Below are positions 46,799 through 56,726 of a stretch of 64,000 nucleotides of DNA, one piece after another. Origin of the DNA: Curtobacterium pusillum (lineage in GTDB: Bacteria; Actinomycetota; Actinomycetes; Actinomycetales; Microbacteriaceae); the NCBI RefSeq assembly GCF_007673235.1, contig NZ_VDZH01000004.1, positions 62,001-126,000 of the forward strand, given 5' to 3'. Numbering within the stretch: the first letter of the stretch is position 1; every line of letters starts with the position of its first letter. A program made the translations under genes and the position numbers. The notes beneath the pieces are model-generated. The model was given only the letters and a program-made list of their open reading frames with translations. It was not told the DNA's origin and did no database searches.

Positions 46799-46838
46799 TC
46801 GAACACGCGTTCGAGCAACACGCCGAACACGTGTTCGG
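46799..46838. promoter_or_regulatory. Pair of LexA (SOS) boxes upstream of recA
   Basis: TCGAACACGCGTTCGA (46799-46814) matches the TCGAAC-N4-GTTCGA consensus perfectly. CCGAACACGTGTTCGG (46823-46838) is a perfect palindrome differing only at the outermost pair. They lie immediately after the DUF3046 stop and about 210 bases before recA. Confidence 0.88.
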
Positions 46839-46839
46839 A

Positions 46840-47064
46840 TCAGTCCCGCGGTTCGGCGAGCCCCTTGCCGTGCCGCTTGTCGAGCGGGACGTCCTGGGAG
46901 TCGCACAGCGCTTCCCAGACCCGGCGTGCGTCGATCCCCGCCGCGAGGGCCTCCGCCGCGGACCGCCCGCCGAGTTCCTCGAGCACCACGTCGCGACTGA
47001 CGACGGCGCCGTAGGCATCGCCGAACACCTGGTCGACCGCTCGCCAGAACTCACTCACGCGCAT
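46840..47064 (-). CDS. DUF3046 family protein
   Basis: A 74-residue protein upstream of recA, matching DUF3046 as in M. tuberculosis Rv2738c by position and by the motifs EFWRAVDQVFGDAYG, RDVVLEELGG and RVWEALCDSQDVP. Function unknown. ATG at 47064 has TACGCT (complement of 47071-47076) ending 6 bases upstream, so it is likely leaderless. Its frame runs on upstream as a shadow. Confidence 0.85.
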   Translation of the reverse strand: MRVSEFWRAVDQVFGDAYGAVVSRDVVLEELGGRSAAEALAAGIDARRVWEALCDSQDVPLDKRHGKGLAEPRD

Positions 47065-47103
47065 CGTTCCAGCGTAGACGGCAGAGGACCACCGGACGCA
47101 CGA

Positions 47104-47133
47104 ACGCCCCCGCTGGCGGACCAGCGGGGGCGT
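47104..47133. terminator. Terminator after the clgR-like gene
   Basis: Perfect 13-base arms (47104-47116 and 47121-47133) with a CGGA loop, beyond the clgR-type stop and before DUF3046. GC-rich stem, no strong U-tract. Confidence 0.65.
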
Positions 47134-47149
47134 CGTGGGGCGGTACGGG

Positions 47150-47458
47150 TCAGCGCACCGCGAGGTCGTTGTCGAACTCGGCGACGAGGTCGTCCGGGAG
47201 CGTGTCCGGCACAGGGGTGAGCCCCTCGACGATGGCGAGGCGGTCGCCCACCTCGCGCATGATCGTGGAGATGGGGGTGTCCAGCGCATCCGCGACGGAT
47301 GCGAGGATCTCCGAGCTGGCCTCTTTCTGACCACGCTCGACCTCACTGAGGTACCCGAGAGCCACGCTGGCCTTGGACGCGACCTGACGGAGGGTCCGGC
47401 CCTTCTGCAAGCGGAAGTCCCGCAGAACGTCGCCGATTTCCTGACGAACGAGAACCAT
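47150..47458 (-). CDS. clgR: XRE-type regulator, ClgR family
   Basis: A 102-residue helix-turn-helix regulator whose core, LRQVASKASVALGYLSEVERGQKEASSEILAS, matches the ClgR family that activates clp protease and stress genes in actinobacteria. The position next to cinA and pgsA also matches. GAGGAGGAG precedes the ATG at 47458. ClgR proteins are turned over by ClpP through their C-terminus; the tail here (FDNDLAVR) does not end in the Ala pair often seen. Confidence 0.83.
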   Translation of the reverse strand: MVLVRQEIGDVLRDFRLQKGRTLRQVASKASVALGYLSEVERGQKEASSEILASVADALDTPISTIMREVGDRLAIVEGLTPVPDTLPDDLVAEFDNDLAVR

Positions 47459-47612
47459 GAGAACTCCTCCTCTCTGTCGTCTCCGCGCCCGCTCGGACCG
47501 GATGGCCGAGTTCGGGTTGAGCAACTGTAGCGTTGCCGGTTGCAGCATGCTAGCGAGGCCGGCTGCTGTACCGCTGGAGATTGCGTGAGATGTAACCCAG
47601 TGGAAACGGGAC

Positions 47613-48110
47613 CTATTCCCGGCCCCGGATCGTGGACGACATCCGTGCCAGGAGTTCGGAGACGGTCGCCTGACGGATTGCCTCGCGGTCGCCGTCGAGG
47701 TGCAGCTCGAACGCCGTGGCGCCGTCCTCGGAGGCGATCCCGACGAACACCGTGCCGACGGGCTTGCCGTCCTGCGGGTCCGGGCCGGCGACCCCGGTGG
47801 TGCTGATCCCCCACGTCGCGGCTGCTCCGTCGACCGCCAGAGCCGTGCGGACGCCGCTGGCCATCTGCTGGGCGACCTCCGGGTCGACGGCGCCGTTGCT
47901 GGCGAGCAGCGTGTCCGAGACACCGAGGACGGTGTGCTTGACGGGGGTCGCGTAGGCCACGACGCCGCCGCGGACGACCGCGCTGGCGCCGGGCACACCG
48001 ACCAGGGTCGCCACCACGAGTCCCCCGGTGAGGGACTCGGCGACCGCGACGGTCTCCCCGCGGGCGGTCAGCTCGGCGACCAGGGCCGCCGCGTCCGACC
48101 CGTGCGTCAC
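47613..48110 (-). CDS. CinA family protein (nicotinamide-nucleotide amidase domain)
   Basis: A 165-residue stand-alone C-terminal CinA domain (PncC-type), which deamidates NMN in the pyridine nucleotide cycle. Motifs are VAVAESLTGGLV near 20-31, GVVAYATPVKHTVLGVS and STTGVAGPDPQDGKPVGTVFVGI. The competence-associated N-terminal domain is absent. The GTG start overlaps the pgsA stop as GTGA, so the two are coupled, as in mycobacteria and other actinobacteria. Confidence 0.86.
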   Translation of the reverse strand: MTHGSDAAALVAELTARGETVAVAESLTGGLVVATLVGVPGASAVVRGGVVAYATPVKHTVLGVSDTLLASNGAVDPEVAQQMASGVRTALAVDGAAATWGISTTGVAGPDPQDGKPVGTVFVGIASEDGATAFELHLDGDREAIRQATVSELLARMSSTIRGRE

Positions 48111-48751
48111 GCCGCGGTCCGGTTGTGCTTCCAGGCCTGCCAGAGGTAGTCGATGCCGCTCAGGACGGTCGCGAGGAACGCCGCCGTCATCAGGATGCCG
48201 TTGACCCAGTGCGCCCAGTCCCCCACGAGGTTCCACCACGGGAAGAGTGCCGCCGTGAGCGCCACGGCCTGCAGCACGGTCTTGATCTTCCCGCCGCGGC
48301 TCGCCGGGATCACCCGGTCGGAGAGCACCGCGAAGCGGAACACCGTGATGCCGATCTCGCGCACCATGATGAGCACGGTCACGTACCAGGGCAGTTCAGC
48401 CAGGATCGACAGGGCCACGAGGGCACCGCCGATGAGCACCTTGTCGGCGATCGGGTCGACGAGCTTGCCGAAGTCCGTGACGAGGTTCTGGCGTCGGGCG
48501 ATGATGCCGTCGGCGCTGTCCGTGACGATCGCCACGACGAAGGTGATCGCCGCCCAGATCCGCAGCGGCCCGTCGGCTCCGGCGTCCGTCAGGAGCAGCA
48601 CGAAGAACAGCGGGGCCATCAGGATCCGGATGACCGTGATGATGTTCGCGACGTTGCCCGTCGACGCCGGGCCGGGGCCCTTGCGGATGAGTCGTCCGCG
48701 CCACGGGAACTTCGCGCCGTGCGTGGTGTCCGTACCGTTCGAGGCGGTCAT
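48107..48751 (-). CDS. pgsA: CDP-diacylglycerol-glycerol-3-phosphate phosphatidyltransferase
   Basis: A 214-residue membrane enzyme making phosphatidylglycerol phosphate. The CDP-alcohol phosphotransferase motif is DSADGIIARRQNLVTDFGKL followed by VDPIADKV, with the catalytic Asp residues in place. ATG at 48751 has GGGAG 8 bases upstream; the longer ORF to 48781 overlaps the ftsK stop at 48757. Several transmembrane segments surround the motif. Confidence 0.88.
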   Translation of the reverse strand: MTASNGTDTTHGAKFPWRGRLIRKGPGPASTGNVANIITVIRILMAPLFFVLLLTDAGADGPLRIWAAITFVVAIVTDSADGIIARRQNLVTDFGKLVDPIADKVLIGGALVALSILAELPWYVTVLIMVREIGITVFRFAVLSDRVIPASRGGKIKTVLQAVALTAALFPWWNLVGDWAHWVNGILMTAAFLATVLSGIDYLWQAWKHNRTAA

Positions 48752-48756
48752 CGCCG

Positions 48757-51696
48757 TCACTCCCTGCCCGTCAGTCCCCACGCGTCCTCATCGGGCTCGT
48801 CGTCGGCTTCATCGTACCCGCGCGTCATGTCCCCCACCGGGTCGGCTCCGTAGCGGTCGCCGTCGTCTGACGGCGCGGACGTGGGCGCAGCCGGTGCAGC
48901 GGTCGTACCGACGAACCCGGCGCCGGCGGCGGGCGCTGCAGCGGCGGGCGGTTCCTCGCCCCGGAGCTTCGCGAGCACCGACGGCAGCTGGTCGGCCGTC
49001 ACGAGCACGTCGCGGGCCTTCGACCCCTCGGACGGCCCGACGATGTCGCGCGACTCCATCAGGTCCATGAGGCGGCCGGCCTTGGCGAAGCCCACGCGGA
49101 GCTTGCGCTGCAGCATCGAGGTCGAGCCGAACTGCGTCGACACCACTTGCTCGACGGCGGCGAGCAGCAGCTCGAGGTCGTCGCCGATGTCCGCGTCGAT
49201 CTCCTTGCGCTCGACCACGGCCTGGACGTCCTGGCGGTACTCCGGGCGGGCCTGGCGCGTGACGTGCTGGACGACCTCGGCGACCTCGCTCTCGTTCACC
49301 CAGGCACCCTGCACGCGCAGCGACTTCGACGACCCCATCGGCAGGAAGAGCGCGTCGCCCTGCCCGATGAGCTTGTCGGCACCGGGCTGGTCGAGGATGA
49401 CGCGGGAGTCGGTGACGCTCGTGACGGCGAACGCGATGCGCGACGGGACGTTGGCCTTGATCAGACCGGTGATGACGTCGACCGAGGGCCGCTGCGTCGC
49501 GAGCACGAGGTGGATGCCCGCGGCACGGGCGAGCTGGGTGATGCGGACGATCGACTCCTCGACGTCGCGCGGGGCGACGAGCATGAGATCGGCGAGCTCG
49601 TCCACCACGACGAGCAGGTACGGGTACGGCTTGAGCTTCCGCTCGCTGCCCGCCGGCAGGACGATCTCGTTGTTCTCGATCGCCTTGTTGAAGTCGTCGA
49701 CGTGGCGGAACCCGAACGACGCGAGGTCGTCGTACCGCATGTCCATCTCCTTCACGACCCACTGCAGCGCCTCGGCCGCCTTCTTCGGGTTCGTGATGAT
49801 GGGCGTGATGAGGTGCGGGACGCCCGCGTAGATCGAGAGCTCCACGCGCTTCGGGTCGACGAGGACCATGCGGACCTCGGACGGCTTCGCGCGCATCAGG
49901 AGCGACGTGATCATCGAGTTGATGAACACCGACTTGCCGGAACCGGTGGAGCCGGCGACGAGCAGGTGCGGCATCTTCGCGAGGTTCGCCACGACGAACC
50001 CGCCCTCGACGTCCTTGCCGACGCCGATCGTCATCGGGTGCTTCGACTTGCGTGCGGCGTTCGACCGGAGCACGTCGCCGAGCGAGACCGTCTCGCGATC
50101 GGAGTTGGGGATCTCGACGCCGATCGCGCTCTTGCCCGGGATCGGCGACAGGATCCGGACCTCGTTCGAGGCGACGGCGTACGACAGGTTCTTCGACAGC
50201 GCCGTGACGCGCTCGACCTTGACGCCGGGGCCGAGCTCGATCTCGTACCGGGTGACGGTCGGGCCGCGCGAGAAGCCGGTGACCTTCGCGTCGACCTTGA
50301 ACTCGGTGAGGACACCGGTGATCGCGGCGACGATGTCGTCGTTCGCCTGGCTGCGGGCGACCGACGGCGAGCCGGAGCTCAGGGTGGTCGCGGCCGGCAA
50401 GCGGTACGGCGCGGACGGGTCCTCTTCGGCAGCGGCGACGGGCGGGAGACCGTCGTCGGCAGCCTCCGGAACGTCGTCGGCCGGGAGGGACGGGGAGACC
50501 ACCGGGGACACGGCCGCGTCCGGACGGATCACCTCGGTCGCCGCGGGACGCTCCGGCACGGGTGTCCCGAAGTCGCGGAGCGCCTGCTCGGCGTCCTGCA
50601 GGTCCTGTTCGACGGAATCGTTGAGGTTCACGGACGCCGGCTCGGCGGGCGTGTGGTCGATCAGCCCGGCCGCCGCGCCCGCGTTCGGGCTCGGCGCTGC
50701 CGCGGCTGCCGGTACCTCGGGCACCGTCGAGGTCGCGCCGGTGATCACGGGGCTGTCGTAGGCCGGGTCTTCCTCGCGCCCGGACTTGTTGCGGCGCCAC
50801 CAGGGGATCGTGCCGCCCTCGGTCTCGTCGTCGGCAGCGGCCTTGTCGTCGTCGAAGCCGAGGTCGTCGAACAGCTGGAAGTCGGTGTCGCCCTTCTTCC
50901 CGCGCTTGGAGGACTTCGCGCGCGGCGCTGGGGCCTCGGCCACGGCGTCCTCGGTCTCGGCGGCGGGGGCCGGCGCGCCGAACAGGTACGCGTACAGCTC
51001 GTGCAGGCGTCGGCCGAGCTTGTTCGGCGGCGTCTTGGTGATGATGAAGAGCGAGAGGACGAGCAGGACGATCGCCACCGGGACGGCGACCCAGGCGGTG
51101 GCGATGGTCACGAGCCACCCGATGACCACCCAGCCGATCACCCCGCCGGCAGCGGCGAGCGCGGGCATGCCGTCCGTGGCGCTCGGCTGGCCGCCGAAGA
51201 CGTGGCAGAGCGAGGCGATCGACACGAGCAGCAGCCCGAGGCCGATCCCGATGCGGGTGTTGTCGTGCACCGAAGCCGGGTGCCGGAAGAGCCAGCCGGC
51301 GAAGACGACCATGATGACGGGGAGCGCGAAGGCCAGCCGTCCGAACAGCCCGCCGAACGTGTAGGCGTCGAGTGCCACCGAGACGGAGTTCGTCGGGTTG
51401 AGCCACTCGACGACCGCGCCCGCGATCGCCAGGACGAACAGCAGGAACGGGAAGCCGTCGCGGCGCTGGTCCTTCTCGAGGGTCTCCTGACCGAGCAGGC
51501 GGAACATCGCCCCGACGCCGTGCGCCATCGCCAGCCAGAAGGTCACGAGCGGGTTCTGCTCGCGGAACACCGGTGTCGGTGCCGCCTGCGGGAGCTTCTT
51601 CGTCGTGGCCTGGGTGCGCGACGTACCGCGCGTCCCGCTTCCACGGGACGACGAGGACGCGCGCGAGCGCGTGGTCGACTTGGTGCCTCCGGCCAT
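48757..51696 (-). CDS. ftsK: DNA translocase FtsK
   Basis: A 979-residue septal DNA pump. N-terminal residues 40-240 hold four or more transmembrane segments, followed by a long Ala/Pro-rich linker, then the motor domain with Walker [18 protein letters not shown] and the gamma winged helix near the C-terminus ([19 protein letters not shown]). The ATG at 51696 has TAGGGT (complement of 51704-51709) ending 7 bases before it, so it is leaderless. It clears chromosome ends at the division septum. Confidence 0.95.
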   Translation of the reverse strand: MAGGTKSTTRSRASSSSRGSGTRGTSRTQATTKKLPQAAPTPVFREQNPLVTFWLAMAHGVGAMFRLLGQETLEKDQRRDGFPFLLFVLAIAGAVVEWLNPTNSVSVALDAYTFGGLFGRLAFALPVIMVVFAGWLFRHPASVHDNTRIGIGLGLLLVSIASLCHVFGGQPSATDGMPALAAAGGVIGWVVIGWLVTIATAWVAVPVAIVLLVLSLFIITKTPPNKLGRRLHELYAYLFGAPAPAAETEDAVAEAPAPRAKSSKRGKKGDTDFQLFDDLGFDDDKAAADDETEGGTIPWWRRNKSGREEDPAYDSPVITGATSTVPEVPAAAAAPSPNAGAAAGLIDHTPAEPASVNLNDSVEQDLQDAEQALRDFGTPVPERPAATEVIRPDAAVSPVVSPSLPADDVPEAADDGLPPVAAAEEDPSAPYRLPAATTLSSGSPSVARSQANDDIVAAITGVLTEFKVDAKVTGFSRGPTVTRYEIELGPGVKVERVTALSKNLSYAVASNEVRILSPIPGKSAIGVEIPNSDRETVSLGDVLRSNAARKSKHPMTIGVGKDVEGGFVVANLAKMPHLLVAGSTGSGKSVFINSMITSLLMRAKPSEVRMVLVDPKRVELSIYAGVPHLITPIITNPKKAAEALQWVVKEMDMRYDDLASFGFRHVDDFNKAIENNEIVLPAGSERKLKPYPYLLVVVDELADLMLVAPRDVEESIVRITQLARAAGIHLVLATQRPSVDVITGLIKANVPSRIAFAVTSVTDSRVILDQPGADKLIGQGDALFLPMGSSKSLRVQGAWVNESEVAEVVQHVTRQARPEYRQDVQAVVERKEIDADIGDDLELLLAAVEQVVSTQFGSTSMLQRKLRVGFAKAGRLMDLMESRDIVGPSEGSKARDVLVTADQLPSVLAKLRGEEPPAAAAPAAGAGFVGTTAAPAAPTSAPSDDGDRYGADPVGDMTRGYDEADDEPDEDAWGLTGRE

Positions 51697-51777
51697 GGGC
51701 AGAACCCTAATCCCCTCCCAGGACAAACCAAGGGAGGCCCGCCGCATCCGTGACGGACGCGAGACGGCCTCCAGGCA

Positions 51778-51796
51778 GGTCGCGCCGGACGCGACC
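51778..51796. terminator. Short hairpin after the exporter operon
   Basis: GGTCGCG (51778-51784) and CGCGACC (51790-51796) form a 7-base stem with a CCGGA loop, beyond the permease stop and before the ftsK promoter. Confidence 0.5.
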
Positions 51797-51802
51797 CACC
51801 GG

Positions 51803-53047
51803 TCAGTAGCGGATCGCGTCGATCACCTTCACGCGCACAGCGAGGATCGCCGGCAGGAACCCGGCGAGCGCACCGACGGCCACGGCCGACCCGACGCCGA
51901 TCAGCGCGGCCTCGAGCGGGAACGGCGCACCCCCGACCTCGACACCGCTCGTGATGAGTCCACGGACGGTCTCGTTCCCGAGCACCGCGGCGCCGATCAT
52001 CACACCGATGCCACCCGCGACCAGGGTGCCGAGCACGTTCTCGAGCAGCACCGCGACGAAGATCCGTCCGGCAGAGGCACCGACCCCGCGCCGGATGCCG
52101 ATCTCGCGGATCCGCTGCCGGACGCTCACGAGCGAGACGTTGAGCAGCCCGAGCCCGCCGAGCACGAGCACGAGGACGGCCACGCCGGCGATCACGTAGC
52201 GCATCGCCCCGAGCGGGTCCCCGTCCACCGAGCCGGCGGCGTCCATCCGCCCGGCGTCGACCTGCATGCCGTTGCCGACGGCGCGCTCGGCGTCGCTGGC
52301 GATCCGGTTCGCGAGGGCCTTCGCGCCGGACTGCGGGATCCACACCTCGAAGGTGCGCTGGTTCCCGTCGTCGGTGCCCGCGGCCACGCTCGACGTCGCC
52401 GTGGAGTTCGCGAGCTGGTAGAACATCGGCTCGGTGTCGAACTCGGAGGACGCGTACTCGCCGACGACGACGGCGGTCACCCCCGGGGTGCCGGTGAGGC
52501 GGACGGTCGGGTGCGTGACGACGTCGGCACCGCCGAGCCGGTCGAGGAACGCCTGGTTCACCACGATCGCCGGGGCGAGTCGCTCCCGGTCGGCGGCGGT
52601 GAACCACGAGCCGGACGCCATCCGCAGCCGGTGCATCTCGGCGTAGGGCGGGTCGACGGTCATGCCCTGCACCTCGGCGACGCCGTCCGGGAACTGCACG
52701 CGGCGCGAGGTGTAGCTGGCCTCGGTGGCGTACCGCACGTCGTACCGGTCGGCTGCTGCTCGCAGTTCGCGGTCGAGCGTCACGGCGTCGGCCGCGGCGG
52801 CGGCTCCGGTCCCGTCGCCCGACGATGAGGCTCCGGTGAGGCTGTAGGTCGCGGCACGCCCGCCGTACTGCTCGCTGAAGGCCGCCGTCACGCGCTCGGC
52901 GAGGGAGCCGAACCCGACGACGACCGCCAGGGACGCCACGGCGATGGTGACGCCGATGAGGCTGAGGACGACGCGGCCGCGGTGGACCCGGAGTTCCTGC
53001 CAGGACTCGACGAGCGTCCCGACGACGGTCGTCACGACGCGGTTCAC
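51803..53047 (-). CDS. MacB-like ABC transporter permease
   Basis: A 414-residue permease of the FtsX/MacB type: one N-terminal transmembrane helix ([18 protein letters not shown]), a large extracytoplasmic domain of about 220 residues, and three C-terminal helices with the MLREIGIRR-type [15 protein letters not shown]. The GTG start overlaps the ATPase stop as GTGA. With the ATPase and adaptor it should form a tripartite-like exporter; the substrate is unknown. Confidence 0.85.
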   Translation of the reverse strand: MNRVVTTVVGTLVESWQELRVHRGRVVLSLIGVTIAVASLAVVVGFGSLAERVTAAFSEQYGGRAATYSLTGASSSGDGTGAAAAADAVTLDRELRAAADRYDVRYATEASYTSRRVQFPDGVAEVQGMTVDPPYAEMHRLRMASGSWFTAADRERLAPAIVVNQAFLDRLGGADVVTHPTVRLTGTPGVTAVVVGEYASSEFDTEPMFYQLANSTATSSVAAGTDDGNQRTFEVWIPQSGAKALANRIASDAERAVGNGMQVDAGRMDAAGSVDGDPLGAMRYVIAGVAVLVLVLGGLGLLNVSLVSVRQRIREIGIRRGVGASAGRIFVAVLLENVLGTLVAGGIGVMIGAAVLGNETVRGLITSGVEVGGAPFPLEAALIGVGSAVAVGALAGFLPAILAVRVKVIDAIRY

Positions 53048-53811
53048 GAGGTCACCGCCGGAGCGGCGGCGCCGACGGTACCGGAACCGACGACCCCCAG
53101 AGCGGCCGGGTCCACGACCACCCCGTGGTCGATCCGGTGCACCACGTCCGCCCGTGCGGCGACCGCGGGGTCGTGCGTGATGGTCATGAGAGCCGCCCCG
53201 GTCTCGGTGGCGACGGTCTCGAGCAGTTCCATGACGATCCGGCCGGTGTCGACGTCGAGGGCGCCGGTGGGCTCGTCGGCCAGGATCAGCCGCGGCGCCC
53301 GGACGAGCGCGCGGGCGATCGCGACGCGCTGCTGTTCGCCGCCGGAGAGCCGGTGCGGTTGGGTGTCGGCTCGATCGGCGAGTCCGACGCGGTCGAGCAT
53401 CTCGAGCGCGAGCCGGCGCCGTTGCCAGAAGGCCCGGCCGGTGGCGTAGAGCAGCGGGACCTCGACGTTCTCGAGCGCCGTGCGGCCCTGCAGCAGGTTG
53501 AACTGCTGGAACACGAACCCGACGTCGTCACCACGCACGCGGTCACGGCGGAGGGACCCGGCGCCGCCGACGTCGACGCCGTCGAACTCGTGCACGCCCT
53601 CGGTCGGGGTGTCGAGCAGCCCGAGCACGTTCAGCAGTGTCGACTTGCCGGAGCCGGAGCGTCCGACGATGGCGACGCGGCTGCCCGCGTCGACCTCGAG
53701 GTCGACGCCGCGGAGGATCTCGAGCGGTGAGCCGTCCGGCAGCTCGACCGACTTCCGGAGCCCACGGACACTGACCAGCGGCGCTGCGCGCGGCGTCACG
53801 GGGACACTCAT
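53044..53811 (-). CDS. MacB-like ABC transporter ATP-binding protein
   Basis: A 255-residue LolD/MacB-type ATPase. Walker A GRSGSGKSTLLNVL, signature LSGGEQQRVAIARAL and Walker B LILADEPTGALD are present. It overlaps both neighbours by four bases, so translation is coupled across the exporter operon. Start ATG at 53811. Confidence 0.9.
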   Translation of the reverse strand: MSVPVTPRAAPLVSVRGLRKSVELPDGSPLEILRGVDLEVDAGSRVAIVGRSGSGKSTLLNVLGLLDTPTEGVHEFDGVDVGGAGSLRRDRVRGDDVGFVFQQFNLLQGRTALENVEVPLLYATGRAFWQRRRLALEMLDRVGLADRADTQPHRLSGGEQQRVAIARALVRAPRLILADEPTGALDVDTGRIVMELLETVATETGAALMTITHDPAVAARADVVHRIDHGVVVDPAALGVVGSGTVGAAAPAVTS

Positions 53812-54809
53812 CCCATCACCACGGAGCCGTCGGTCGTCTCGTCGTCGGAGACCTGCTCCTTGCCCGGGACGAACTGCAGGACGGTGTCGCCCTCGGCCAG
53901 GCCGGACTTCACCTCGACGCTCTCGCCGTCGTTGAGCCCGAGCGCGACGGCCTTCTCCGCGCGCTTGCCGGCGTCGTCGACCACGGTGACGACGCCCTTC
54001 TGCGCGGTCCCCTGCACGGCCGTGGTCGGCAGCGTGAGGACACCCTCGGCCTTGCCCGCCGGGACGGCCACCGTGACCTCGAGCCCGGGGAACACCGTGA
54101 CGTCGCCGGGCACGTCGCACGCGAGCTCGGTGCCACCGGCCGACCCAGAGGCACCGGAGTTGTCGCCGGACTCGTCGGACGGGGTGTCGCCGCCGGCAGC
54201 GGCGCTGGTGAGCGCGAGGTTCGTGCACGTGAACGGCGCGGGGCCGTCCTTCACGGTCACGGTCGCCTCGGACGGTCGCGAGGTCAGGCGGTACAGCTGC
54301 GCGGCGTCGAGCGTCGCGGTCGCGCGGTACCGCTCCGGGGCGACCCGGGCGACGGTGTCCCCGACGGCGACGGGCTGCTTCGTGACGAGGTCGAGCCCGG
54401 ACACGGTGCCGGACGCCGAGGCCACGACGGTGGAGAACGTGATCGTCGGGGGCAGCGGTTCGCCGTCGTCGGTCGTGCCCGTCGACGGGGTCTCGACACG
54501 GACGTCGATGACCGGCGCACCCTGCTCGACGTGCGCGCCGTTCGCGACGAACACCTTGTTGACGGTGCCCTCGACCGAGGACCGCACGGCGGTGGAGGCG
54601 ACGCTGCGGATGGTGCCCGTGGCCTCGACGTCGTTGACGATGTCGCCGTTCGTCACGGTGACGGTCGGGTCCTCGATCTGCCCGGTCGGGACGGTCTCGG
54701 CCTCCTCCGGCTGGGCCGCGAAGAACGCGAGGCGGACGAGGGACACCGCGATGGCGGCGAACACGAGGAACTTCAGGCCGGGCCACACCCAGCGACGCAG
54801 GACGGTCAC
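53808..54809 (-). CDS. HlyD-like membrane fusion protein of an ABC exporter
   Basis: A 333-residue protein with one N-terminal transmembrane helix (about 12-32) and an extracytoplasmic portion with barrel-sandwich features: IVNDVEATGTIRSVAS, GTVNKVFVANGAHVEQGAPV, and beta-barrel segments with a Ser/Gly/Asp-rich insert. This is the periplasmic-adaptor (MacA-like) partner for the permease. The GTG start at 54809 has TAGTGT (complement of 54816-54821) ending 6 bases upstream, so it is leaderless. Confidence 0.8.
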   Translation of the reverse strand: MTVLRRWVWPGLKFLVFAAIAVSLVRLAFFAAQPEEAETVPTGQIEDPTVTVTNGDIVNDVEATGTIRSVASTAVRSSVEGTVNKVFVANGAHVEQGAPVIDVRVETPSTGTTDDGEPLPPTITFSTVVASASGTVSGLDLVTKQPVAVGDTVARVAPERYRATATLDAAQLYRLTSRPSEATVTVKDGPAPFTCTNLALTSAAAGGDTPSDESGDNSGASGSAGGTELACDVPGDVTVFPGLEVTVAVPAGKAEGVLTLPTTAVQGTAQKGVVTVVDDAGKRAEKAVALGLNDGESVEVKSGLAEGDTVLQFVPGKEQVSDDETTDGSVVMG

Positions 54810-54936
54810 CTCGGCACACTATTGAGTGACATACCGACGGAACATCATCCTGTGGGATGAATCAGGATGGCCGACAGGCGGGGCGCACCGGACGCACGCC
54901 GTCGGCTCGCGCCCGCCACGGGGTGCGAACGCGACT

Positions 54937-54979
54937 GGAGGCCCGGTGCACGTCCGTCAGGAACGTGCACCGGGCCTCC
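54937..54979. terminator. GGAGGC...GCCTCC hairpin after rnj
   Basis: Perfect 17-base arms (54937-54953 and 54963-54979) with a 9-base loop, just past the rnj stop. Confidence 0.65.
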
Positions 54980-55000
54980 GATCCGGCTGGGCGCGGCGCG

Positions 55001-56677
55001 CTACGCCTCGATGACCACCGGGACGATCATCGGCCGGCGACGGTGCTTCGTGTTCACCCAGCGGCCCACGGTCCGGCGCACGACCTGCTGGAAGGCGTGG
55101 CTGTCGCGGGTGCCGTTCGCGGCCGCCTCGGCGAGGGCCTTGGCGATCTGCGGACGGACCTCGTCGAAGACGGACTCGTCCTCCGCGAAGCCGCGCGACT
55201 GGATCTCCGGGCCGACGACGCACTGGCCCGTGGTGAAGTCCACCGCCGTGAAGATGGAGATGAAGCCCTCTTCGGCCAGGACGCGGCGGTCCTTGAGGTC
55301 GGCGTCGGTGATCTCGCCCACGGTCGAGCCGTCGACGTACACGTAGCCGATGTCGAGCTGTCCGGCGACCGTGGCGACGCCGTCCTTCAGGTCGACGACG
55401 ATGCCGTCCTGCCCGAGGATCACGTTGCGCGGCGGCACACCCGTCTGGATCGCCAGGTCGGCGTTCGCGTACAGGTGGCGGTGCTCGCCGTGGACCGGCA
55501 GGACGTTCCGCGGACGCAGGATGTTGTAGCAGTAGAGGAGCTCACCGGCGGACGCGTGGCCGGAGACGTGCACCTTCGCGTTGCCCTTGTGCACGACCTT
55601 CGCGCCGAGCTTCGTCAGCCCGTCGATGACCCGGTACACGGCGTTCTCGTTGCCCGGGATGAGCGACGAGGCGAGGATGACGGTGTCGCCCTCGCCGATC
55701 TCGATCTGGTGCTCGAGGTTCGCCATGCGTGCCAGCACTGCCATCGGCTCACCCTGCGAGCCGGTCGACATGTAGACGATCTGGTCGTCGGGGACGTTCT
55801 TCGCCTTCTTCGTGTCGATGAGCACGTTCTCCGGCACCCGCAGGTACCCGAGCTCGGCGGCGATGTTCATGTTGCGGATCATCGAGCGCCCCATGAACGC
55901 GACCTTGCGGTTCGCGGCGGCGGCGGCGTCGAGGACCTGCTGCACGCGGTGGACGTGCGACGAGAAGCTCGCCACGACGACCTTCTTGCGGGCGCGCGTG
56001 ATGATGTTCTCGAGCACCGGTCCGATGTCGCGCTCCGGCGCGGTGAACCCGGGGACGTCGGCGTTCGTCGAGTCCGGCAGGAACAGGTCGACGCCCTGCT
56101 CGCCGAGGCGAGCGAAGGCGCGGAGGTCCGTGATCCGGTCGTCGAGCGGGAGCTGGTCCATCTTGAAGTCGCCCGTGTGCAGGACCCGACCGGCGGGGGT
56201 CGTGATCGAGACGGCGAGGGCGTCCGGGATGGAGTGGTTCACGGCCACGAACTCGAGGTGGAACGGGCCGAGCTGCTCGGTCTGGTCCTCGGCCACGACG
56301 AGCGTGTACGGCTTGATCCGGTGTTCCTTGAGCTTGGCCTCGACGAGCGCGAGGGTCAGCGTGGAGCCGATCAGCGGGATGTCGTCGCGGAGCTTCAGCA
56401 GGTACGGGACGGCGCCGATGTGGTCCTCGTGACCGTGCGTGAGCACGACCCCGAGGACGTCGTCGAGGCGGTCCCGGATCGGCGCGAAGTCCGGCAGGAT
56501 CAGGTCGACCCCGGGCTGGTGCTCCTCGGGGAAGAGCACGCCGGCGTCCACGATGAGGAGCTTGCCCTCGTACTCGTAGACGGTCATGTTGCGACCGATC
56601 TCGCCGAGTCCCCCGATGGGGATCACGCGGAGGGTGCCGGCTTCGAGCGGCTGCGGTTCGGAGATCTGTGTGGGCAT
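55001..56677 (-). CDS. rnj: Ribonuclease J
   Basis: A 558-residue metallo-beta-lactamase/beta-CASP ribonuclease with exo- and endonuclease activity. The metal motif is LTHGHEDHIGAVP near 79-91, with VVLHTGDFKMD and SGHAS in the beta-CASP part. ATG start at 56677. Located upstream (in transcript order after) dapA, as in mycobacteria, where the two flank each other. Confidence 0.95.
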   Translation of the reverse strand: MPTQISEPQPLEAGTLRVIPIGGLGEIGRNMTVYEYEGKLLIVDAGVLFPEEHQPGVDLILPDFAPIRDRLDDVLGVVLTHGHEDHIGAVPYLLKLRDDIPLIGSTLTLALVEAKLKEHRIKPYTLVVAEDQTEQLGPFHLEFVAVNHSIPDALAVSITTPAGRVLHTGDFKMDQLPLDDRITDLRAFARLGEQGVDLFLPDSTNADVPGFTAPERDIGPVLENIITRARKKVVVASFSSHVHRVQQVLDAAAAANRKVAFMGRSMIRNMNIAAELGYLRVPENVLIDTKKAKNVPDDQIVYMSTGSQGEPMAVLARMANLEHQIEIGEGDTVILASSLIPGNENAVYRVIDGLTKLGAKVVHKGNAKVHVSGHASAGELLYCYNILRPRNVLPVHGEHRHLYANADLAIQTGVPPRNVILGQDGIVVDLKDGVATVAGQLDIGYVYVDGSTVGEITDADLKDRRVLAEEGFISIFTAVDFTTGQCVVGPEIQSRGFAEDESVFDEVRPQIAKALAEAAANGTRDSHAFQQVVRRTVGRWVNTKHRRRPMIVPVVIEA

Positions 56678-56726
56678 TCGGTCCTACGGATTCGGGCGAC
56701 GTGCGTGCTGCACGCCGCGGTGTTCG

